Shown: piece after piece, positions 7,391 to 17,670 of the stretch
How the letters are laid out: each line of letters begins with the position of its first letter
Position numbering within the stretch: the stretch's first letter is position 1
Assembly: GCF_900104475.1 (NCBI RefSeq)
Contig: NZ_FNJR01000007.1
Coordinates: forward strand, 206,443-270,442
Direction: 5' to 3'
DNA: 64,000 nt
Source of the DNA: Actinopolyspora xinjiangensis
GTDB taxonomy: Bacteria > Actinomycetota > Actinomycetes > Mycobacteriales > Pseudonocardiaceae
Program-made: the position numbers and the translations under genes
The notes under the pieces: model-generated
Database searches by the model: none
Told to the model about the DNA's origin: nothing
What the model saw: the letters and a program-made list of their open reading frames with translations, nothing else

Positions 7391-10300
7391 GTGCCCGAAT
7401 CCGGAGAAGCTCAGTCCAAACCCGGCTGGATCCGCCGCCTGAGCGCGGCCTGCTGGCGTCACCCCACCGCCGTGCTGCTGTCCATGGGGGCGGCCGTGAC
7501 GGCGGTCGGCATGGAGGCGGCCGTCCCGGTGTTCACCAAGGTCGCGGTGGACAACGCGGTGGCGGGCAGCACCGAGGGGCTCGGCTGGATCGTCGCGGCG
7601 ATGCTCGGCCTCGGCCTGTTCCGGTTCGGCGCCGCGTTCGTGCGCCGCTACACGGCTGGCAAGCTCGCCGTGAACGTGCAGCACGACCTGCGCCGCGCCG
7701 TGTTCGGCTCGGTGCAGCGCCTCGACGGCGGCAAGCAGGACTCGCTGCGCACCGGCCAAGTGGTCTCCCGCTCGATCAGCGACCTGCAGCTGGTCAACGG
7801 GCTGCTGTCCATGCTGCCGATGGCGGCGGGCACGCTGATGCTGGCGGTGTTCTCGCTGACGGCGATGCTGTGGCTGTCGCCGCTGTTGACCGTGATCGCG
7901 CTGGTCGTGGGACCGCTGATCGGCGTGGTGACCGCCCGCAGCCGCAGGAAGCTGTTCCCCGCCACCTGGAGCGCGCAGCAGCGCGCCGCCGACGTGGCCG
8001 AGCAGGTCGAGGAAACGATCAGCGGTGTCCGGGTGGTCAAGGGGTTCGGGCAGGAGTCCCGTGAGGTCAGCGGGATGACCGGCCGCGCCCGCAGGCTGTT
8101 CGCCGAGCGGTTGCGGGCGGCCCGGGTGACGGCGCCGCCCACCGCCCACCTGACGGCGTTGCCGCTGGCCGGTCAGGTCTGCGTGCTGGGGCTGGGCGGC
8201 TGGCTCGCGCTGCGGGGCCAGGTCAGTGTGGGCACGTTCATCGCCTTCGCGAGCTACCTGACCATGCTCGCCGCACCGGCGCGGATGCTGTCCAACGTGC
8301 TGATCCAGGCCCAGCACACCCGCGCCGGGCTGGAACGGCTCTACGACGTGATCGACTCACAGCCCGAGGTCACCGACGCGCCCGACGCGGTGGACCTGCC
8401 CGAGGGTCCGCTGCGGGTGGAGCTGGACGACGTGCGGTTCGGCTACGGCGGCGAACAGCCGGTGCTGCGGGGCACCTCGTTCGAGGTGCGCCCCGGCGAG
8501 ACGCTGGCGCTGGTCGGCTCGGCGGGCTCGGGCAAGTCCACCATCTCGCTGCTGCTTTCCCGGTTCTACGACGTGCACTCCGGCAGCATCCGCATCGGCC
8601 CGGACGGTGACGGGCGGAAGGCTCTGGACATCCGGCGACTACGACTGGACTCGCTGCGTTCGGCAGTGGGTGTGGTGTTCGAGGAGGCGTTCCTGTTCTC
8701 CGACACCGTGCGCGGCAACATCGCCTACGGGCACCCGAACGCCTCGGAGGAGGAGATCATCGCGGCCGCCCGCGCGGCCGAGGCGCACGAGTTCATCACC
8801 GAGCTCTCACAGGGCTACGACACCCTGGTCGGTGAACGCGGCCTCACCCTCTCGGGGGGCCAGCGGCAGCGGATAGCGCTGGCACGCGCGCTGCTGACCG
8901 ACCCCCGCATCCTGGTGCTGGACGACGCCACCTCGGCGGTGGACCCGACCACCGAGGCCGCGATCCACGCCACCCTGGACTCGGTGACCGCCGAACGGAC
9001 CACGCTGCTGGTGGCCCACCGCCGTTCCACGCTCGCGCTGGCCGACCGGATCGCCCTGCTCGACGAGGGCGAGGTCGTCGACATCGGTACCCAGCGGGAG
9101 CTGGAGCAGCGCTCCGAGCTGTTCCGCGAACTGCTGCCCGCCCCGTCCGGGGCGGCCGAACGGCCCAGGCACCCGGTGTGCGAGCCCGGTGAGGAACCCA
9201 CCCCGGAGCTGTGGCCGGGGGAAGAACGCGGCCAGCGGCACGGCTACTGGACCGGCACCGCCACGAGCACCGAGAACTCGCTCGCGGCCGTGGGGGCGGC
9301 GGGCCGGAGCGCGGGCGCGGCGAGATCGGCCGCCGGAACGCCACCCGCTTCTGGTGCCGGGCGTCCGAAGGGCTCGACCGTGGCCGCCACCCCGCCGAGT
9401 GAGGAGCTCAGCGCCGCGATCGACCGGCTGCCGCCCGCCACCGACGAACCCGAGCTGAACGGCACCGACCCCACGGCCCCCGACCCGGGTTTCCGGCTGG
9501 CCAAGCTGTTCCGGCCGATCCGCTGGGGAGTGGTGTTGACGGTGCTGCTGGTCGCGGCCGGTGCCGCCGTGTCGGTGAGCATGCCCTCGCTGATCCGCTG
9601 GGGCGTGGACGGCGGGGTCGGTGCGAACGATCCGGACGCGCTGTTCACCGCCACCGCCGTGGGTGCCGGAGTGGTGCTGCTCGGCTGGGTGGCCATGCGC
9701 TGGCAGACGGTGGTGGCCGCGCGCACGGGCGAGACCCTGCTGTACCTGCTGCGGCTGCGCAGCTTCGCCCAGCTGCAACGACTGGGGCTGGACTACTACG
9801 AGCGGGAACGCGCCGGGCGGATCATGACCCGGATGACCACCGACGTGGACGCGCTGTCCTCGTTCCTGCAGACGGGGCTGGCCACGGCGGTGGTCAGCCT
9901 GTCCACGATCCTCGGCGTGGCGGTGGCGCTGGTGGTCACCGACCCGTCGCTGGCGCTGGTGGCGCTGTCGGTGACACCGCTGTTGGTGGTGGCCACGCTG
10001 ATCTTCCGCAGGGTCTCGTCGACCGCCTACGCCGAGGCCCGAGAGCGGGTCAGCACCGTCAACGCCGAGATGCAGGAGAACGTCTCCGGGCTGCGCGTGT
10101 CCCAGGCCAACCGCAGGGAACGGCTGGCGGCGGAGAAGTTCGCGGCACGCAGCGACGCCTACCGGCGTTCCCGACTGCGGGCGCAGCGCTACATCGCGAC
10201 CTACTTCCCGTTCGTGTCGCTGCTGTCCGAGGTGGCGCAGGCCGTGGTGCTCGGCGTCGGCGCGGCGCGGGTGGCCCAGGGCGAGCTGACGGCGGGCGTG

Positions 10301-11290
10301 CTGGCCGCGTTCCTGCTGTACCTGGGGTTGTTCTTCAGCCCGGTGCAGCAGCTGTCCGGCGTGTTCGACGCCTACCAGCAGGCCAGGGTCGGGTTGCGGC
10401 GGATCGGGGAGCTGCTGCGCACCCGAACCTCGGTGCCGGAGACAGAGCGCCCGGCCACGGTGCCGAGCGAGCTCGACGGCGAGGTGGAGCTGCGCTCGGT
10501 GTCGTTCGCCTACCCGGCCACCGACGAGCCGGCGCTGTCCGAGGTGTCGCTGCACGTCACCCCGGGCGAGACGGTCGCCCTGGTGGGGGCCACGGGCGCG
10601 GGCAAGTCCACCCTGGTCAAGCTGCTGGCGCGGTTCTACGACGTCTCCGGCGGGTGCGTGCTGGTGGACGGGGTGGACATCCGCGACTATCCGCTGGCCG
10701 AGTACCACTCCCACCTGGCCGTGGTGCCGCAGGAGGGGCACCTGTTCGCGGGCGACGTGGCGGACAACATCGCCTACGGCAGTCCCGGGGCGAGCCCGGC
10801 CGAGATCGAACGAGCGGCACGTCGGGTGGGCGCGCTGCCGGGCATAGCGGCGCTGCCGGACGGGTTCCGACAGCGGACCGGGGAGGGCGGCAAGTCGCTC
10901 TCGGCCGGGCAGCGGCAGCTGGTGGCGCTGGCCCGCGCCGAGCTGGTGGACCCCGACATCCTGCTGCTGGACGAGGCGACCGCCGCGCTGGACCCGGCCA
11001 CCGAGGCGGTGGTGGCCTCAGCCCACGCCAAACTGGCCCGGGACCGCACCACGTTCGTGGTGGCGCACCGGCTGGCCACCGCGGCCCGTGCCGACCGGAT
11101 CGTGGTGCTGGACGGCGGTCGCATCGTCGAACAGGGCTCGCACGAGCAGCTGCTGGCCGCGGACGGCGCCTACGCACGGCTCTGGGCCAACGGTGGCTCC
11201 GCCGACGACTCGGCCGCCGCGGTGCCCGGCACGACGGAGGGGATCGGAGCCGGACGCGACGAGCCGGAATCGGCCCCGGTCAACCACTGA
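7391..11290 (+). CDS. Fused heterodimeric ABC exporter (TMD-NBD-TMD-NBD)
   Basis: This single 1299-residue chain carries two complete ABC exporter halves, normally separate genes. Half 1 has a six-span membrane domain (about residues 20-320), Walker A GSAGSGKST (about 375-383), signature LSGGQRQR (about 486) and Walker B ILVLDDATSAVD. In that Walker B the catalytic Glu is replaced by Asp. A Gly/Ala/Pro-rich linker of about 110 residues follows. Half 2 has another membrane domain (about 710-1000), Walker A GATGAGKST (about 1064), signature LSAGQRQL and Walker B ILLLDEATAALD with the Glu intact. One degenerate and one competent site is the usual asymmetry of heterodimeric exporters such as TM287/288 or BmrCD. 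The GTG start fits a leaderless transcript. Multidrug, lipid or peptide export is likely; the substrate is unknown. Confidence 0.9.
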   Translation: MPESGEAQSKPGWIRRLSAACWRHPTAVLLSMGAAVTAVGMEAAVPVFTKVAVDNAVAGSTEGLGWIVAAMLGLGLFRFGAAFVRRYTAGKLAVNVQHDLRRAVFGSVQRLDGGKQDSLRTGQVVSRSISDLQLVNGLLSMLPMAAGTLMLAVFSLTAMLWLSPLLTVIALVVGPLIGVVTARSRRKLFPATWSAQQRAADVAEQVEETISGVRVVKGFGQESREVSGMTGRARRLFAERLRAARVTAPPTAHLTALPLAGQVCVLGLGGWLALRGQVSVGTFIAFASYLTMLAAPARMLSNVLIQAQHTRAGLERLYDVIDSQPEVTDAPDAVDLPEGPLRVELDDVRFGYGGEQPVLRGTSFEVRPGETLALVGSAGSGKSTISLLLSRFYDVHSGSIRIGPDGDGRKALDIRRLRLDSLRSAVGVVFEEAFLFSDTVRGNIAYGHPNASEEEIIAAARAAEAHEFITELSQGYDTLVGERGLTLSGGQRQRIALARALLTDPRILVLDDATSAVDPTTEAAIHATLDSVTAERTTLLVAHRRSTLALADRIALLDEGEVVDIGTQRELEQRSELFRELLPAPSGAAERPRHPVCEPGEEPTPELWPGEERGQRHGYWTGTATSTENSLAAVGAAGRSAGAARSAAGTPPASGAGRPKGSTVAATPPSEELSAAIDRLPPATDEPELNGTDPTAPDPGFRLAKLFRPIRWGVVLTVLLVAAGAAVSVSMPSLIRWGVDGGVGANDPDALFTATAVGAGVVLLGWVAMRWQTVVAARTGETLLYLLRLRSFAQLQRLGLDYYERERAGRIMTRMTTDVDALSSFLQTGLATAVVSLSTILGVAVALVVTDPSLALVALSVTPLLVVATLIFRRVSSTAYAEARERVSTVNAEMQENVSGLRVSQANRRERLAAEKFAARSDAYRRSRLRAQRYIATYFPFVSLLSEVAQAVVLGVGAARVAQGELTAGVLAAFLLYLGLFFSPVQQLSGVFDAYQQARVGLRRIGELLRTRTSVPETERPATVPSELDGEVELRSVSFAYPATDEPALSEVSLHVTPGETVALVGATGAGKSTLVKLLARFYDVSGGCVLVDGVDIRDYPLAEYHSHLAVVPQEGHLFAGDVADNIAYGSPGASPAEIERAARRVGALPGIAALPDGFRQRTGEGGKSLSAGQRQLVALARAELVDPDILLLDEATAALDPATEAVVASAHAKLARDRTTFVVAHRLATAARADRIVVLDGGRIVEQGSHEQLLAADGAYARLWANGGSADDSAAAVPGTTEGIGAGRDEPESAPVNH

Positions 11291-11959
11291 GCATGAGCTC
11301 GTCGGCCTCGTCGGGGAAACTCTCGCGGGCTCGGGGACGTTTCGGATCCTCGCCGGAGCCGTCGGGCCGGGGTCCCGCGAACGTGGTGGGCACGGCCGAC
11401 CGCGATCCCGGAGCTCTCGCGACCCGCTCGTCCACCCGACCGCACGGCCCCGCCGCCCCCGCCGGTCGGCCCCGAAAACCACGCCGGGGGCGACGCGCGG
11501 CGACGCCTAACCGACGAGCTTCTCCCGGGGTGGTGCTCGGACTCCGGGGCACGGGCGGCGTTCGACGGACCGGAGCGAAGGCGGGATCACCGGATCGGCG
11601 ACGTGGCGGAGCCCGCTGCCCGCACACTCACGCTCTCCCGCGATGTGACCGGAATCGTTCAGGACACGGGATTGTTCACTTTTGCGTGAAACCTCACATT
11701 CGGGTTCCGTTCCCGCGCCCCGGTGTGCCCGGAAAACCATGATCACGAAAACCGAGACCCCACACACTACCGGAAAACGCGGTAAGTATCCGCCGGAGAA
11801 CACCCCGGACAGGTGGTCACACCGAGCACCTGATCGATTCGGAAGCGCACGTGAGGGGTAGCACGTCACGGGATCGACCCAACCGAACACCTCGGAAGCG
11901 TTAGCCTGGTTCCGAGCGTTGAAAAACCACGAGTAGATGGATCGAGGCGAACGCCAGCC
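11291..11959. other. Intergenic, 669 bp, upstream of kgd
   Basis: No convincing gene is seen. One palindrome stands out: TTCAC-N6-GTGAA at 11675-11690, a possible regulator site 270-285 bp before kgd. A TAGCCT hexamer near 11903 could be a -10 box for kgd. The stretch 11660-11780 is more A/T-rich than its surroundings. Confidence 0.4.
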
Positions 11960-14900
11960 GTGTCCAGCAGCAGCCCTGCGTCACAGTTCGGCCCCAACGA
12001 GTGGTTGATCGAGGAAATGTACGAGCAGTACCTCGAAGACCCCTCCTCGGTAGACTCCGCCTGGCACGAGTTCTTCGCGGACTACCGTCCGGCGGGGCAC
12101 TCGGCCACCGAGTCCGCCACTGCGGCGACAGGCGCAACAACAGGCCAGACGACCGCGACCGCCACCAAGTCGGGTGAGCGCAATGGTCAGGTGCACGACG
12201 GTGCCCGCACGACCACCACGGCGCCACCGGCGAGTGACGCGCAGCAGACCGGCACCCGGCAGGGCGCGGACGGCGCCCGGCAGCGCGACACCTCCGGATC
12301 GACGGGAACACAGCAGGACGCGAGCGGCCGGTCGACCGCGTCGCAGCAGTCCGCCAAGCCCTCCCCACAGGAGGCCGCCAAGGCCGCTCCGGTCAAGGAG
12401 GAGTCGAGCGGCGAGGAGACCAAGCCGCTGCGAGGTCCCGCCGCCGCGATCGCCAAGAACATGGAGCAGTCGCTGTCGGTGCCGACGGCGACCAGCGTGC
12501 GCGCGGTGCCGGCCAAACTGCTGTTCGACAACCGCATCGTGATCAACAATCACCTGAAGCGGAACAAGGGCGGCAAGATCTCGTTCACCCACCTGATCGG
12601 GTACGCACTCGTTCGGGCGTTGCGCGACTTCCCCGGCATGAACCGCCACTACGGCGAGGACGCCAAGGGCAAGCCCGCCGTGGTGACGCCGGAGCACGTC
12701 AACCTCGGGCTGGCCATCGACCTGCCCGGCAAGGACGGCTCGCGCAACCTGGTGGTGGCCTCCATCAAGGCCTGCGAGAACATGAACTTCTACCAGTTCT
12801 GGCAGGCATACGAGGACATCATCCGCAAGGCGCGCAACAACGCGCTGACCGCCGAGGACTTCGCCGGCACCACGATCTCGCTGACCAACCCCGGTCCCAG
12901 CGGGACGAACCACTCGGTGCCCCGGCTCACCCAGGGTCAGAGCGCCATCATCGGCGTCGGCGCCATGGAGTACCCCGCCGAGTTCCAGGGCGCCAGCGAG
13001 AAGGCCCTGACCGAGATGGGCGTCAGCAAGATCGTCACGCTGACCTCCACCTACGACCACCGGGTCATCCAGGGCGCGGAGTCCGGCGAGTTCCTGCGCA
13101 AGGTGCACCAGCTGCTGCTGGGCGAGGACAACTTCTTCGACGACATCTTCTCCTCGCTGCGCATCCCCTACGAGCCGGTCCGCTGGTCCACCGACATCCC
13201 CGAGGGCGCCGTCGACAAGACGGCCCGGGTGCTGGAGCTCATCGACGCCTACCGCACCCGCGGCCACCTGATGGCCGACATCGACCCGCTTAACTACCGG
13301 CAGCGGCGGCACGAGGACCTCGACGTCCTCTCGCACAGCCTCACGCTGTGGGACCTGGACCGGGAGTTCCCGGTCGGCGGGTTCGCGGGCCAGGAGCACA
13401 TGACGCTGCGCGACGTGCTCGGGGTGCTGCGGGACTCCTACTGCCGCACGGTCGGCGTGGAGTACATGCACATCCTCGAACCGGACGAGCGCGAGTGGCT
13501 GCAGCACCGGGTCGAGAAGCCGCACGAGAAGCCGGACCAGTCCGAGCAGAAGTACATCCTTTCCAAGCTCAACGCCGCCGAGGCGTTCGAGACCTTCCTG
13601 CAGACCAAGTACGTCGGCCAGAAGCGGTTCTCGCTGGAAGGTGCCGAGACCGTGGTCCCGCTGCTGGACGCGGTGCTGGACTCCTCGGCGACCTCCGAGC
13701 TGGACGAGGTCGTCATCGGCATGCCCCACCGGGGCAGGCTCAACGTGCTGGCCAACATCGTCGGCAAACCGATCGCGCAGATCTTCCAGGAATTCGAGGG
13801 CAACCTCGATCCGGGCCAGGCGCACGGCTCCGGCGACGTGAAGTACCACCTCGGCGCCGAGGGCAAGTACTTCCGCATGTTCGGCGACGGCGAGACCAAG
13901 GTGTCGCTGACCTCCAACCCCTCCCACCTGGAGGCGGTGGACCCGGTGCTGGAGGGCATCGTCCGGGCCAAGCAGGACATCCTGGACAAGGGCCAGGAGG
14001 GCTTCACCGTGCTGCCGGTGCTGCTGCACGGCGACGCCGCGTTCGCCGGGCAGGGTGTGGTCGCCGAGACGCTGAACCTCTCGCAGCTGCGCGGCTACCG
14101 CACCGGCGGAACCGTGCACGTGATCATCAACAACCAGGTCGGCTACACCACCACCCCGGAGTCGGGCCGGTCCAGCAAGTACTCCACCGACGTGGCGAAG
14201 ATGACCGGCTCGCCGGTGTTCCACGTCAACGGCGACGACCCCGAGGCCTGCGTCTGGGTCGCCAAGCTGGCCGTGGAGTACCGCAACACCTTCGGCAAGG
14301 ACGTCGTCATCGACATGGTGTGCTACCGCCGCCGCGGGCACAACGAGGGCGACGACCCGTCGATGACGCAGCCGGAGATGTACGACGCGATCGACAAGAT
14401 GCGCAGCGTCCGCAAGACCTACACCGAGTCGCTGATCGGACGCGGCGACATCACCGTCGACGAGGCCGAGAAGGCGCTCAAGGACTACGCCAACCAGCTG
14501 GAGCACGTGTTCAACGAGGTGCGCGAGCTGGAGAACCACCCGCCCGAACCGAGCCCCTCGGTGGAGTCGGAGCAGCAGATCCCCGCCAAGCTGGAGACCG
14601 GCATCTCCGAGGAGGAGGTCCGCCGGATCGCCGACGCGCAGGTCGACCTGCCGGAGGGCTTCACCCCGCACTCCCGCGTGAAACCTGTGCTGGAACGGCG
14701 CGCCAAGATGGGCCGGGAAGGCGGCATCGACTGGGCGTTCGGCGAGCTGCTCGCGCTGGGATCGCTGGCCACCTCCGGCTACCCGGTGCGACTGACCGGG
14801 CAGGACACCAGGCGCGGCACGTTCGGCCAGCGGCACGCGGTGGTCATCGACCGCAAGACCGGTGCGGAGTACTCCCCGCTGCAGAACCTCTCGCCTGACC

Positions 14901-15760
14901 AGGCCAAGTTCCTGACCTACGACTCGGCGCTGTCCGAGTTCGCCGCGGTCGGCTTCGAGTACGGCTACTCGGTGGCCCACCAGGACGCGATGGTGCTGTG
15001 GGAGGCGCAGTTCGGCGACTTCTTCAACGGTGCCCAGTCGATCATCGACGAGTTCATCTCCTCCGGTGAGGCCAAGTGGGGCCAGCGCTCCGACGTGGTC
15101 ATGCTGCTGCCGCACGGCCACGAGGGGCAGGGCCCGGACCACAGCTCGGCCCGCATCGAGCGGTGGCTGCAGCTGTGCGCCGAGGGGTCGATGACGGTGG
15201 CCATGCCCTCCACCCCCGCGAACTACTTCCACCTGCTGCGCAGGCACGCGATGGACGGCATCGACCGGCCGCTGGTGGTGTTCACCCCCAAGTCGATGCT
15301 GCGACTCAAGGAGGCCACCAGCCCGATCGAGCACTTCACCAACGGCAAGTTCGCCTCGGTGCTCGACGACCCGACCGAGCCGGACCCCTCCCAGGTCCGC
15401 AAGCTCGTGCTGTGCACCGGCAAGCTGTACTACGAGCTGGCCGCCGAGCAGGCCAAACGGGAGGCGAAGGACACCGCCGTCGTCCGGCTGGAGCAGCTCT
15501 ACCCGCTGCCGCACCGCAAGCTGGGCAGGCTGTTCGAGCGCTACCCCAACGTCGAGGAGATCCGCTGGACCCAGGAGGAGCCGCGCAACCAGGGGGCGTG
15601 GCCGTTCCTCGGCCTCGCGCTGCCGCGCGAGTTCGGTCCCGAGTTCGCCAGCAAGCTCAAGGTGGTCGGGCGCCGTCCGATGGCCGCTCCGGCCACCGGG
15701 CTGAAGAAGGTCCACGACGTGGAGCAGGCAGAAGTGATCAACAACGCCTTCGCCGACTGA
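11960..15760 (+). CDS. kgd: Multifunctional 2-oxoglutarate metabolism enzyme (Kgd/OdhA type)
   Basis: The 1266-residue fusion is the actinobacterial form in which an E2-like acyltransferase domain is joined to the thiamine-dependent E1 (SucA) part. The N-terminus ([19 protein letters not shown]) is the E1 docking segment. A low-complexity Thr/Ala/Gln linker (about 50-150) follows. The catalytic succinyltransferase domain ends with [14 protein letters not shown] (about 366), and the lipoyl domain is absent as usual. The E1 part has [15 protein letters not shown] (about 590), the thiamine region [18 protein letters not shown] (about 690) and [11 protein letters not shown]. It links 2-oxoglutarate to succinyl-CoA or succinic semialdehyde and is normally controlled by the FHA protein GarA/OdhI. 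The GTG start is preceded by a distant GAGG, so the exact start is a little uncertain. Confidence 0.95.
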   Translation: MSSSSPASQFGPNEWLIEEMYEQYLEDPSSVDSAWHEFFADYRPAGHSATESATAATGATTGQTTATATKSGERNGQVHDGARTTTTAPPASDAQQTGTRQGADGARQRDTSGSTGTQQDASGRSTASQQSAKPSPQEAAKAAPVKEESSGEETKPLRGPAAAIAKNMEQSLSVPTATSVRAVPAKLLFDNRIVINNHLKRNKGGKISFTHLIGYALVRALRDFPGMNRHYGEDAKGKPAVVTPEHVNLGLAIDLPGKDGSRNLVVASIKACENMNFYQFWQAYEDIIRKARNNALTAEDFAGTTISLTNPGPSGTNHSVPRLTQGQSAIIGVGAMEYPAEFQGASEKALTEMGVSKIVTLTSTYDHRVIQGAESGEFLRKVHQLLLGEDNFFDDIFSSLRIPYEPVRWSTDIPEGAVDKTARVLELIDAYRTRGHLMADIDPLNYRQRRHEDLDVLSHSLTLWDLDREFPVGGFAGQEHMTLRDVLGVLRDSYCRTVGVEYMHILEPDEREWLQHRVEKPHEKPDQSEQKYILSKLNAAEAFETFLQTKYVGQKRFSLEGAETVVPLLDAVLDSSATSELDEVVIGMPHRGRLNVLANIVGKPIAQIFQEFEGNLDPGQAHGSGDVKYHLGAEGKYFRMFGDGETKVSLTSNPSHLEAVDPVLEGIVRAKQDILDKGQEGFTVLPVLLHGDAAFAGQGVVAETLNLSQLRGYRTGGTVHVIINNQVGYTTTPESGRSSKYSTDVAKMTGSPVFHVNGDDPEACVWVAKLAVEYRNTFGKDVVIDMVCYRRRGHNEGDDPSMTQPEMYDAIDKMRSVRKTYTESLIGRGDITVDEAEKALKDYANQLEHVFNEVRELENHPPEPSPSVESEQQIPAKLETGISEEEVRRIADAQVDLPEGFTPHSRVKPVLERRAKMGREGGIDWAFGELLALGSLATSGYPVRLTGQDTRRGTFGQRHAVVIDRKTGAEYSPLQNLSPDQAKFLTYDSALSEFAAVGFEYGYSVAHQDAMVLWEAQFGDFFNGAQSIIDEFISSGEAKWGQRSDVVMLLPHGHEGQGPDHSSARIERWLQLCAEGSMTVAMPSTPANYFHLLRRHAMDGIDRPLVVFTPKSMLRLKEATSPIEHFTNGKFASVLDDPTEPDPSQVRKLVLCTGKLYYELAAEQAKREAKDTAVVRLEQLYPLPHRKLGRLFERYPNVEEIRWTQEEPRNQGAWPFLGLALPREFGPEFASKLKVVGRRPMAAPATGLKKVHDVEQAEVINNAFAD

Positions 15761-15776
15761 CCGGGCTTTCCCGGTC
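15759..15776 (+). terminator. Hairpin terminator after kgd
   Basis: GACCGGG-cttt-CCCGGTC is a 7-bp perfect stem with a 4-nt loop that starts inside the kgd stop codon. It is followed by GGGTTTCTC, a weak T tract. Confidence 0.6.
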
Positions 15777-15797
15777 GGGTTTCTCGGCTGGTCGCTT

Positions 15798-15842
15798 GGC
15801 GGAGCCTCTCGCACGGCTCTCGCTGCGGATGCCCCGACATCG
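15798..15842 (+). repeat. Dispersed intergenic element, copy C
   Basis: The plus-strand core is GCACGGCTCTCG, preceded by GGCGGAGCCTCT and followed by GCGGATGCCCCGAC. The first 25 bases match copies A and B at 22 positions, and the continuation GCCCCGAC matches copy D. It faces copy D, so the two form a palindrome of about 100 bp whose innermost arms are GCCCCGAC (15831-15838) and GTCGGGGC (15858-15865). Confidence 0.65.
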
Positions 15843-15850
15843 GGTAGTTA

Positions 15851-15897
15851 ACACAACGTCGGGGCCGTCCCCGCGAGAGCCGCACGGGAGAACCCGC
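15851..15897 (-). repeat. Dispersed intergenic element, copy D
   Basis: Read on the minus strand it contains TGCGGCTCTCGCG and CCCCGACGTTGTGT. It resembles copy E at 54831-54880 over about 46 bases with few differences and one 1-base gap. It is inverted relative to the neighbouring copy C. Confidence 0.6.
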
Positions 15898-16130
15898 TGC
15901 GGTGCCGACCACGCAGGTGGCCACAAGCGGCGGCGCCGGTTGCCGAGGGGGGCTTCGGCGCTCGTCGCGCCGAAGCACACAGCGGGCCGAAGGCCGAAGG
16001 CCGAAGCCGTCGGTTTCGGAACGGGTTCGTCCGAGCGGGCCGTCGATCCGTACGCGGATCGGCGGCCCGTTTTCGTCTCCGCGACGAACGAAGCCCGTGC
16101 GTACGAGTTCCCATGGCGGAGCCGTGGGGG

Positions 16131-16574
16131 TCAGCGGACGAAGAGGCCCTTCTCAGCGGCGACGGCGGCCTGCCTGGTGTCGCGCGTGACCACGACGAGA
16201 TCGCCACCCGGGGCCAGCGGGACGGCCTGTTCAAGAGCCGCCGCGAGGTGTATCGTGTCCAGCGTGCGGATCGCGTGGGCGATCACCAGTTCCTAGGTCC
16301 TGGACAACAGCGATCCCGGATTCAACCGCAGCAGGGTGATGCCCCCTCTTGACCAGCGGTCCCTGTCGAAGCGGTCGAGTACGCGGGAGGAAACTTCGAC
16401 ACGGTTGCCGCGCTGTGCCACGGAGACGGCGGAAGCGAACTCGACCCTGGTCAACTCGCTGGTGATGACGGGGAGCTCGCCTTCCAGCAGCAGTTCACGG
16501 AACTCGGTGTGCTCGGCCTCGTGGGCGAGATAGGCGCGGATGAGACCGCTGGTACCGGTGTACAGCAGTGTCAC
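16131..16574 (-). pseudogene. vapC: Decayed VapC-like PIN-domain toxin
   Basis: The minus-strand frame from GTG 16574 to TGA 16131 is a 147-residue PIN-domain protein interrupted by an in-frame TAG at 16293-16295. Before the stop come VTLLYTGTSGLIRAYL and ITSELTRVEFASAV; after it come LVIAHAIRTLDTIHLAAAL and VVTRDTRQAAVAAEKGLFVR, the normal second half of a VapC. The first metal-binding aspartate of the family motif (LYLDTSAL) is missing: the gene encodes YTGTSG. The Glu, the Asp in LDTIH and the Asp in TRDT remain. The GTG overlaps the stop of the antitoxin remnant, as in intact vapBC operons. With the lost Asp and the amber stop it cannot make an ordinary active ribonuclease. Confidence 0.8.
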
Positions 16575-16857
16575 CGATCCCACCGATCGGCTTCCAGCGC
16601 CTCACTCGCGCTCCGACCGAATCCCCGGGCCGCCGCTTCCATCATCCAGAGTCAACACCTCGTCGGGTGACCGAACTTCCACCAAACACGCCGGAAGCAC
16701 GATCCCGTCGGCATACCCTCCGATGACTGACCGGTCCGTCCACGGTCCCCGAGAGGGCCGCGGTGACCAGCTCGTTCATACTCCGGTTCTCGCTGGTCGC
16801 CGTCGCATTCAAAAACCTGTGCAGCTCGCCGTCCATCCGCGCTATCAGCTACCGCAC
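16571..16857 (-). pseudogene. vapB: Decayed ribbon-helix-helix antitoxin (VapB-like)
   Basis: A GTG at 16857 begins VR, then an in-frame TAG (16849-16851, one change from CAG), then LIARMDGELHRFLNATATSE. NRSMNELVTAALSG follows. This is the strand and two helices of a ribbon-helix-helix antitoxin, with the arginine-serine-asparagine turn of the family. After that the frame is lost. A different frame later reads GRSASEALEADRWDR and stops at 16571-16573, overlapping the toxin GTG. That sequence is a typical VapB C-terminus, which binds the toxin. At least one nonsense change and frame changes separate the two ends. A 64-residue ORF from ATG 16836 to 16642 remains but lacks the DNA-binding strand. 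Confidence 0.7.
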
Positions 16858-17117
16858 AACACCGTGACAGCAAAAAGGAACGCCTGACAACACGGGTTCC
16901 CACGCGGCACGTCGCGCTCGTCCGGAGCGACGGCCCGCTTTCGCTTCCATCACCACGCACCAGACTGGCCACTCGCTCACGCTCGACGGCCTCGGCTTCC
17001 CACTTCCGACGGAATCCGCTCAGGCCACCGGTGCCCCATGGGGCGGAAGCGCCGCCGGTTGCCTACGCTGCCGCAGTATCCCCTGCACGGGAACGCGAGA
17101 CGGTTAGGAGAAGCGAC

Positions 17118-17330
17118 GTGTATTTCACCGATCGTGGTCTCGAGGAGCTGGAGGAACGGCGCGGCGACGAGCGGGTGAACCTGACCTGGTTGGCCGACCG
17201 GATGCGCGCCTTCGTCGATGCGAACCCGGAGTTCGAGGACGCCGTGGACCGGCTGGCGACTTTCCTCGCCAGGGACGAGGGCGAGGAGGAGTCCGGCGAG
17301 GAGAAGTTCAGCGAGGCGCTGGAGAGCTGA
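17118..17330 (+). CDS. DUF6104 family protein
   Basis: The 70-residue cytosolic acidic protein begins VYFTDRGLEELEERRGDERV. It continues NLTWLADRMRAFVDANPEFE, then DRLATFLARDEGEEE, the pattern of the DUF6104 family, which is widespread and very conserved in actinomycetes. The start chosen is GTG 17118, preceded by AGGAG seven bases away. A longer reading from ATG 17031 adds an Ala/Pro-rich segment without family support. Relatives often sit close to the 2-oxoglutarate decarboxylase gene, as here. The function is unknown. Confidence 0.8.
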   Translation: MYFTDRGLEELEERRGDERVNLTWLADRMRAFVDANPEFEDAVDRLATFLARDEGEEESGEEKFSEALES

Positions 17331-17670
17331 AGACGGTGGGGCCGCCGCCCGAGCGCTCTGGTTGTTCGGGCCGGCTGGACCGCGCCCGCCGCTCCGCTCC
17401 CGCAGAGACGGGAGCAGGGGAGTTCTCAGCGGACGAGTTCCCGCGCGAGGAGCGATCCCGCGGGCACCGCCGATCCACGCGGCGGAGCGAGGGCTCCCCG
17501 GTTCGGGAGCGATGACGCACCCCACCGAGACGTGATGGACGGTCGAGGTCGCGGCGGAGCACCGGCTGGCTCCGCCGCGACCTCCGAAAGAGCCGGGCAT
17601 CCGTTATCCTGCCGATCACCTCCTGCCACAGACAGCTACCTTCGGTTCATGCCAGCGCAGTATTTGCCAC
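17331..17670. other. Intergenic, 340 bp, between convergent genes
   Basis: No gene is seen. It contains one strong hairpin (17545-17584) suited to terminate transcription from both sides. Confidence 0.5.
17545..17584. terminator. Bidirectional hairpin between convergent genes
   Basis: GAGGTCGCGGCGGAGC and its exact complement GCTCCGCCGCGACCTC form a 16-bp perfect stem with an 8-nt loop (accggctg). It lies between the DUF6104 gene and the convergent secreted-protein gene. There is no T tract, as is common for actinobacterial terminators. Confidence 0.65.

Larger units (their letters stand above)
15761..16130. other. Intergenic, 370 bp, dominated by an inverted pair of dispersed elements
   Basis: The stretch contains the kgd terminator, element copies C and D facing each other, and about 230 bp without recognisable features. 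No coding frame is supported. Confidence 0.5.

Noticed and set aside
11981..15814. A 1277-residue minus-strand open frame opposite kgd
   Set aside because: It is an antisense shadow caused by the strong G/C third-position bias of kgd: composition is His/Gln/Arg-rich, with no domain motifs and no ribosome-binding site. Similar long antisense frames at 8807-10741 and 18598-21198 were rejected for the same reason.
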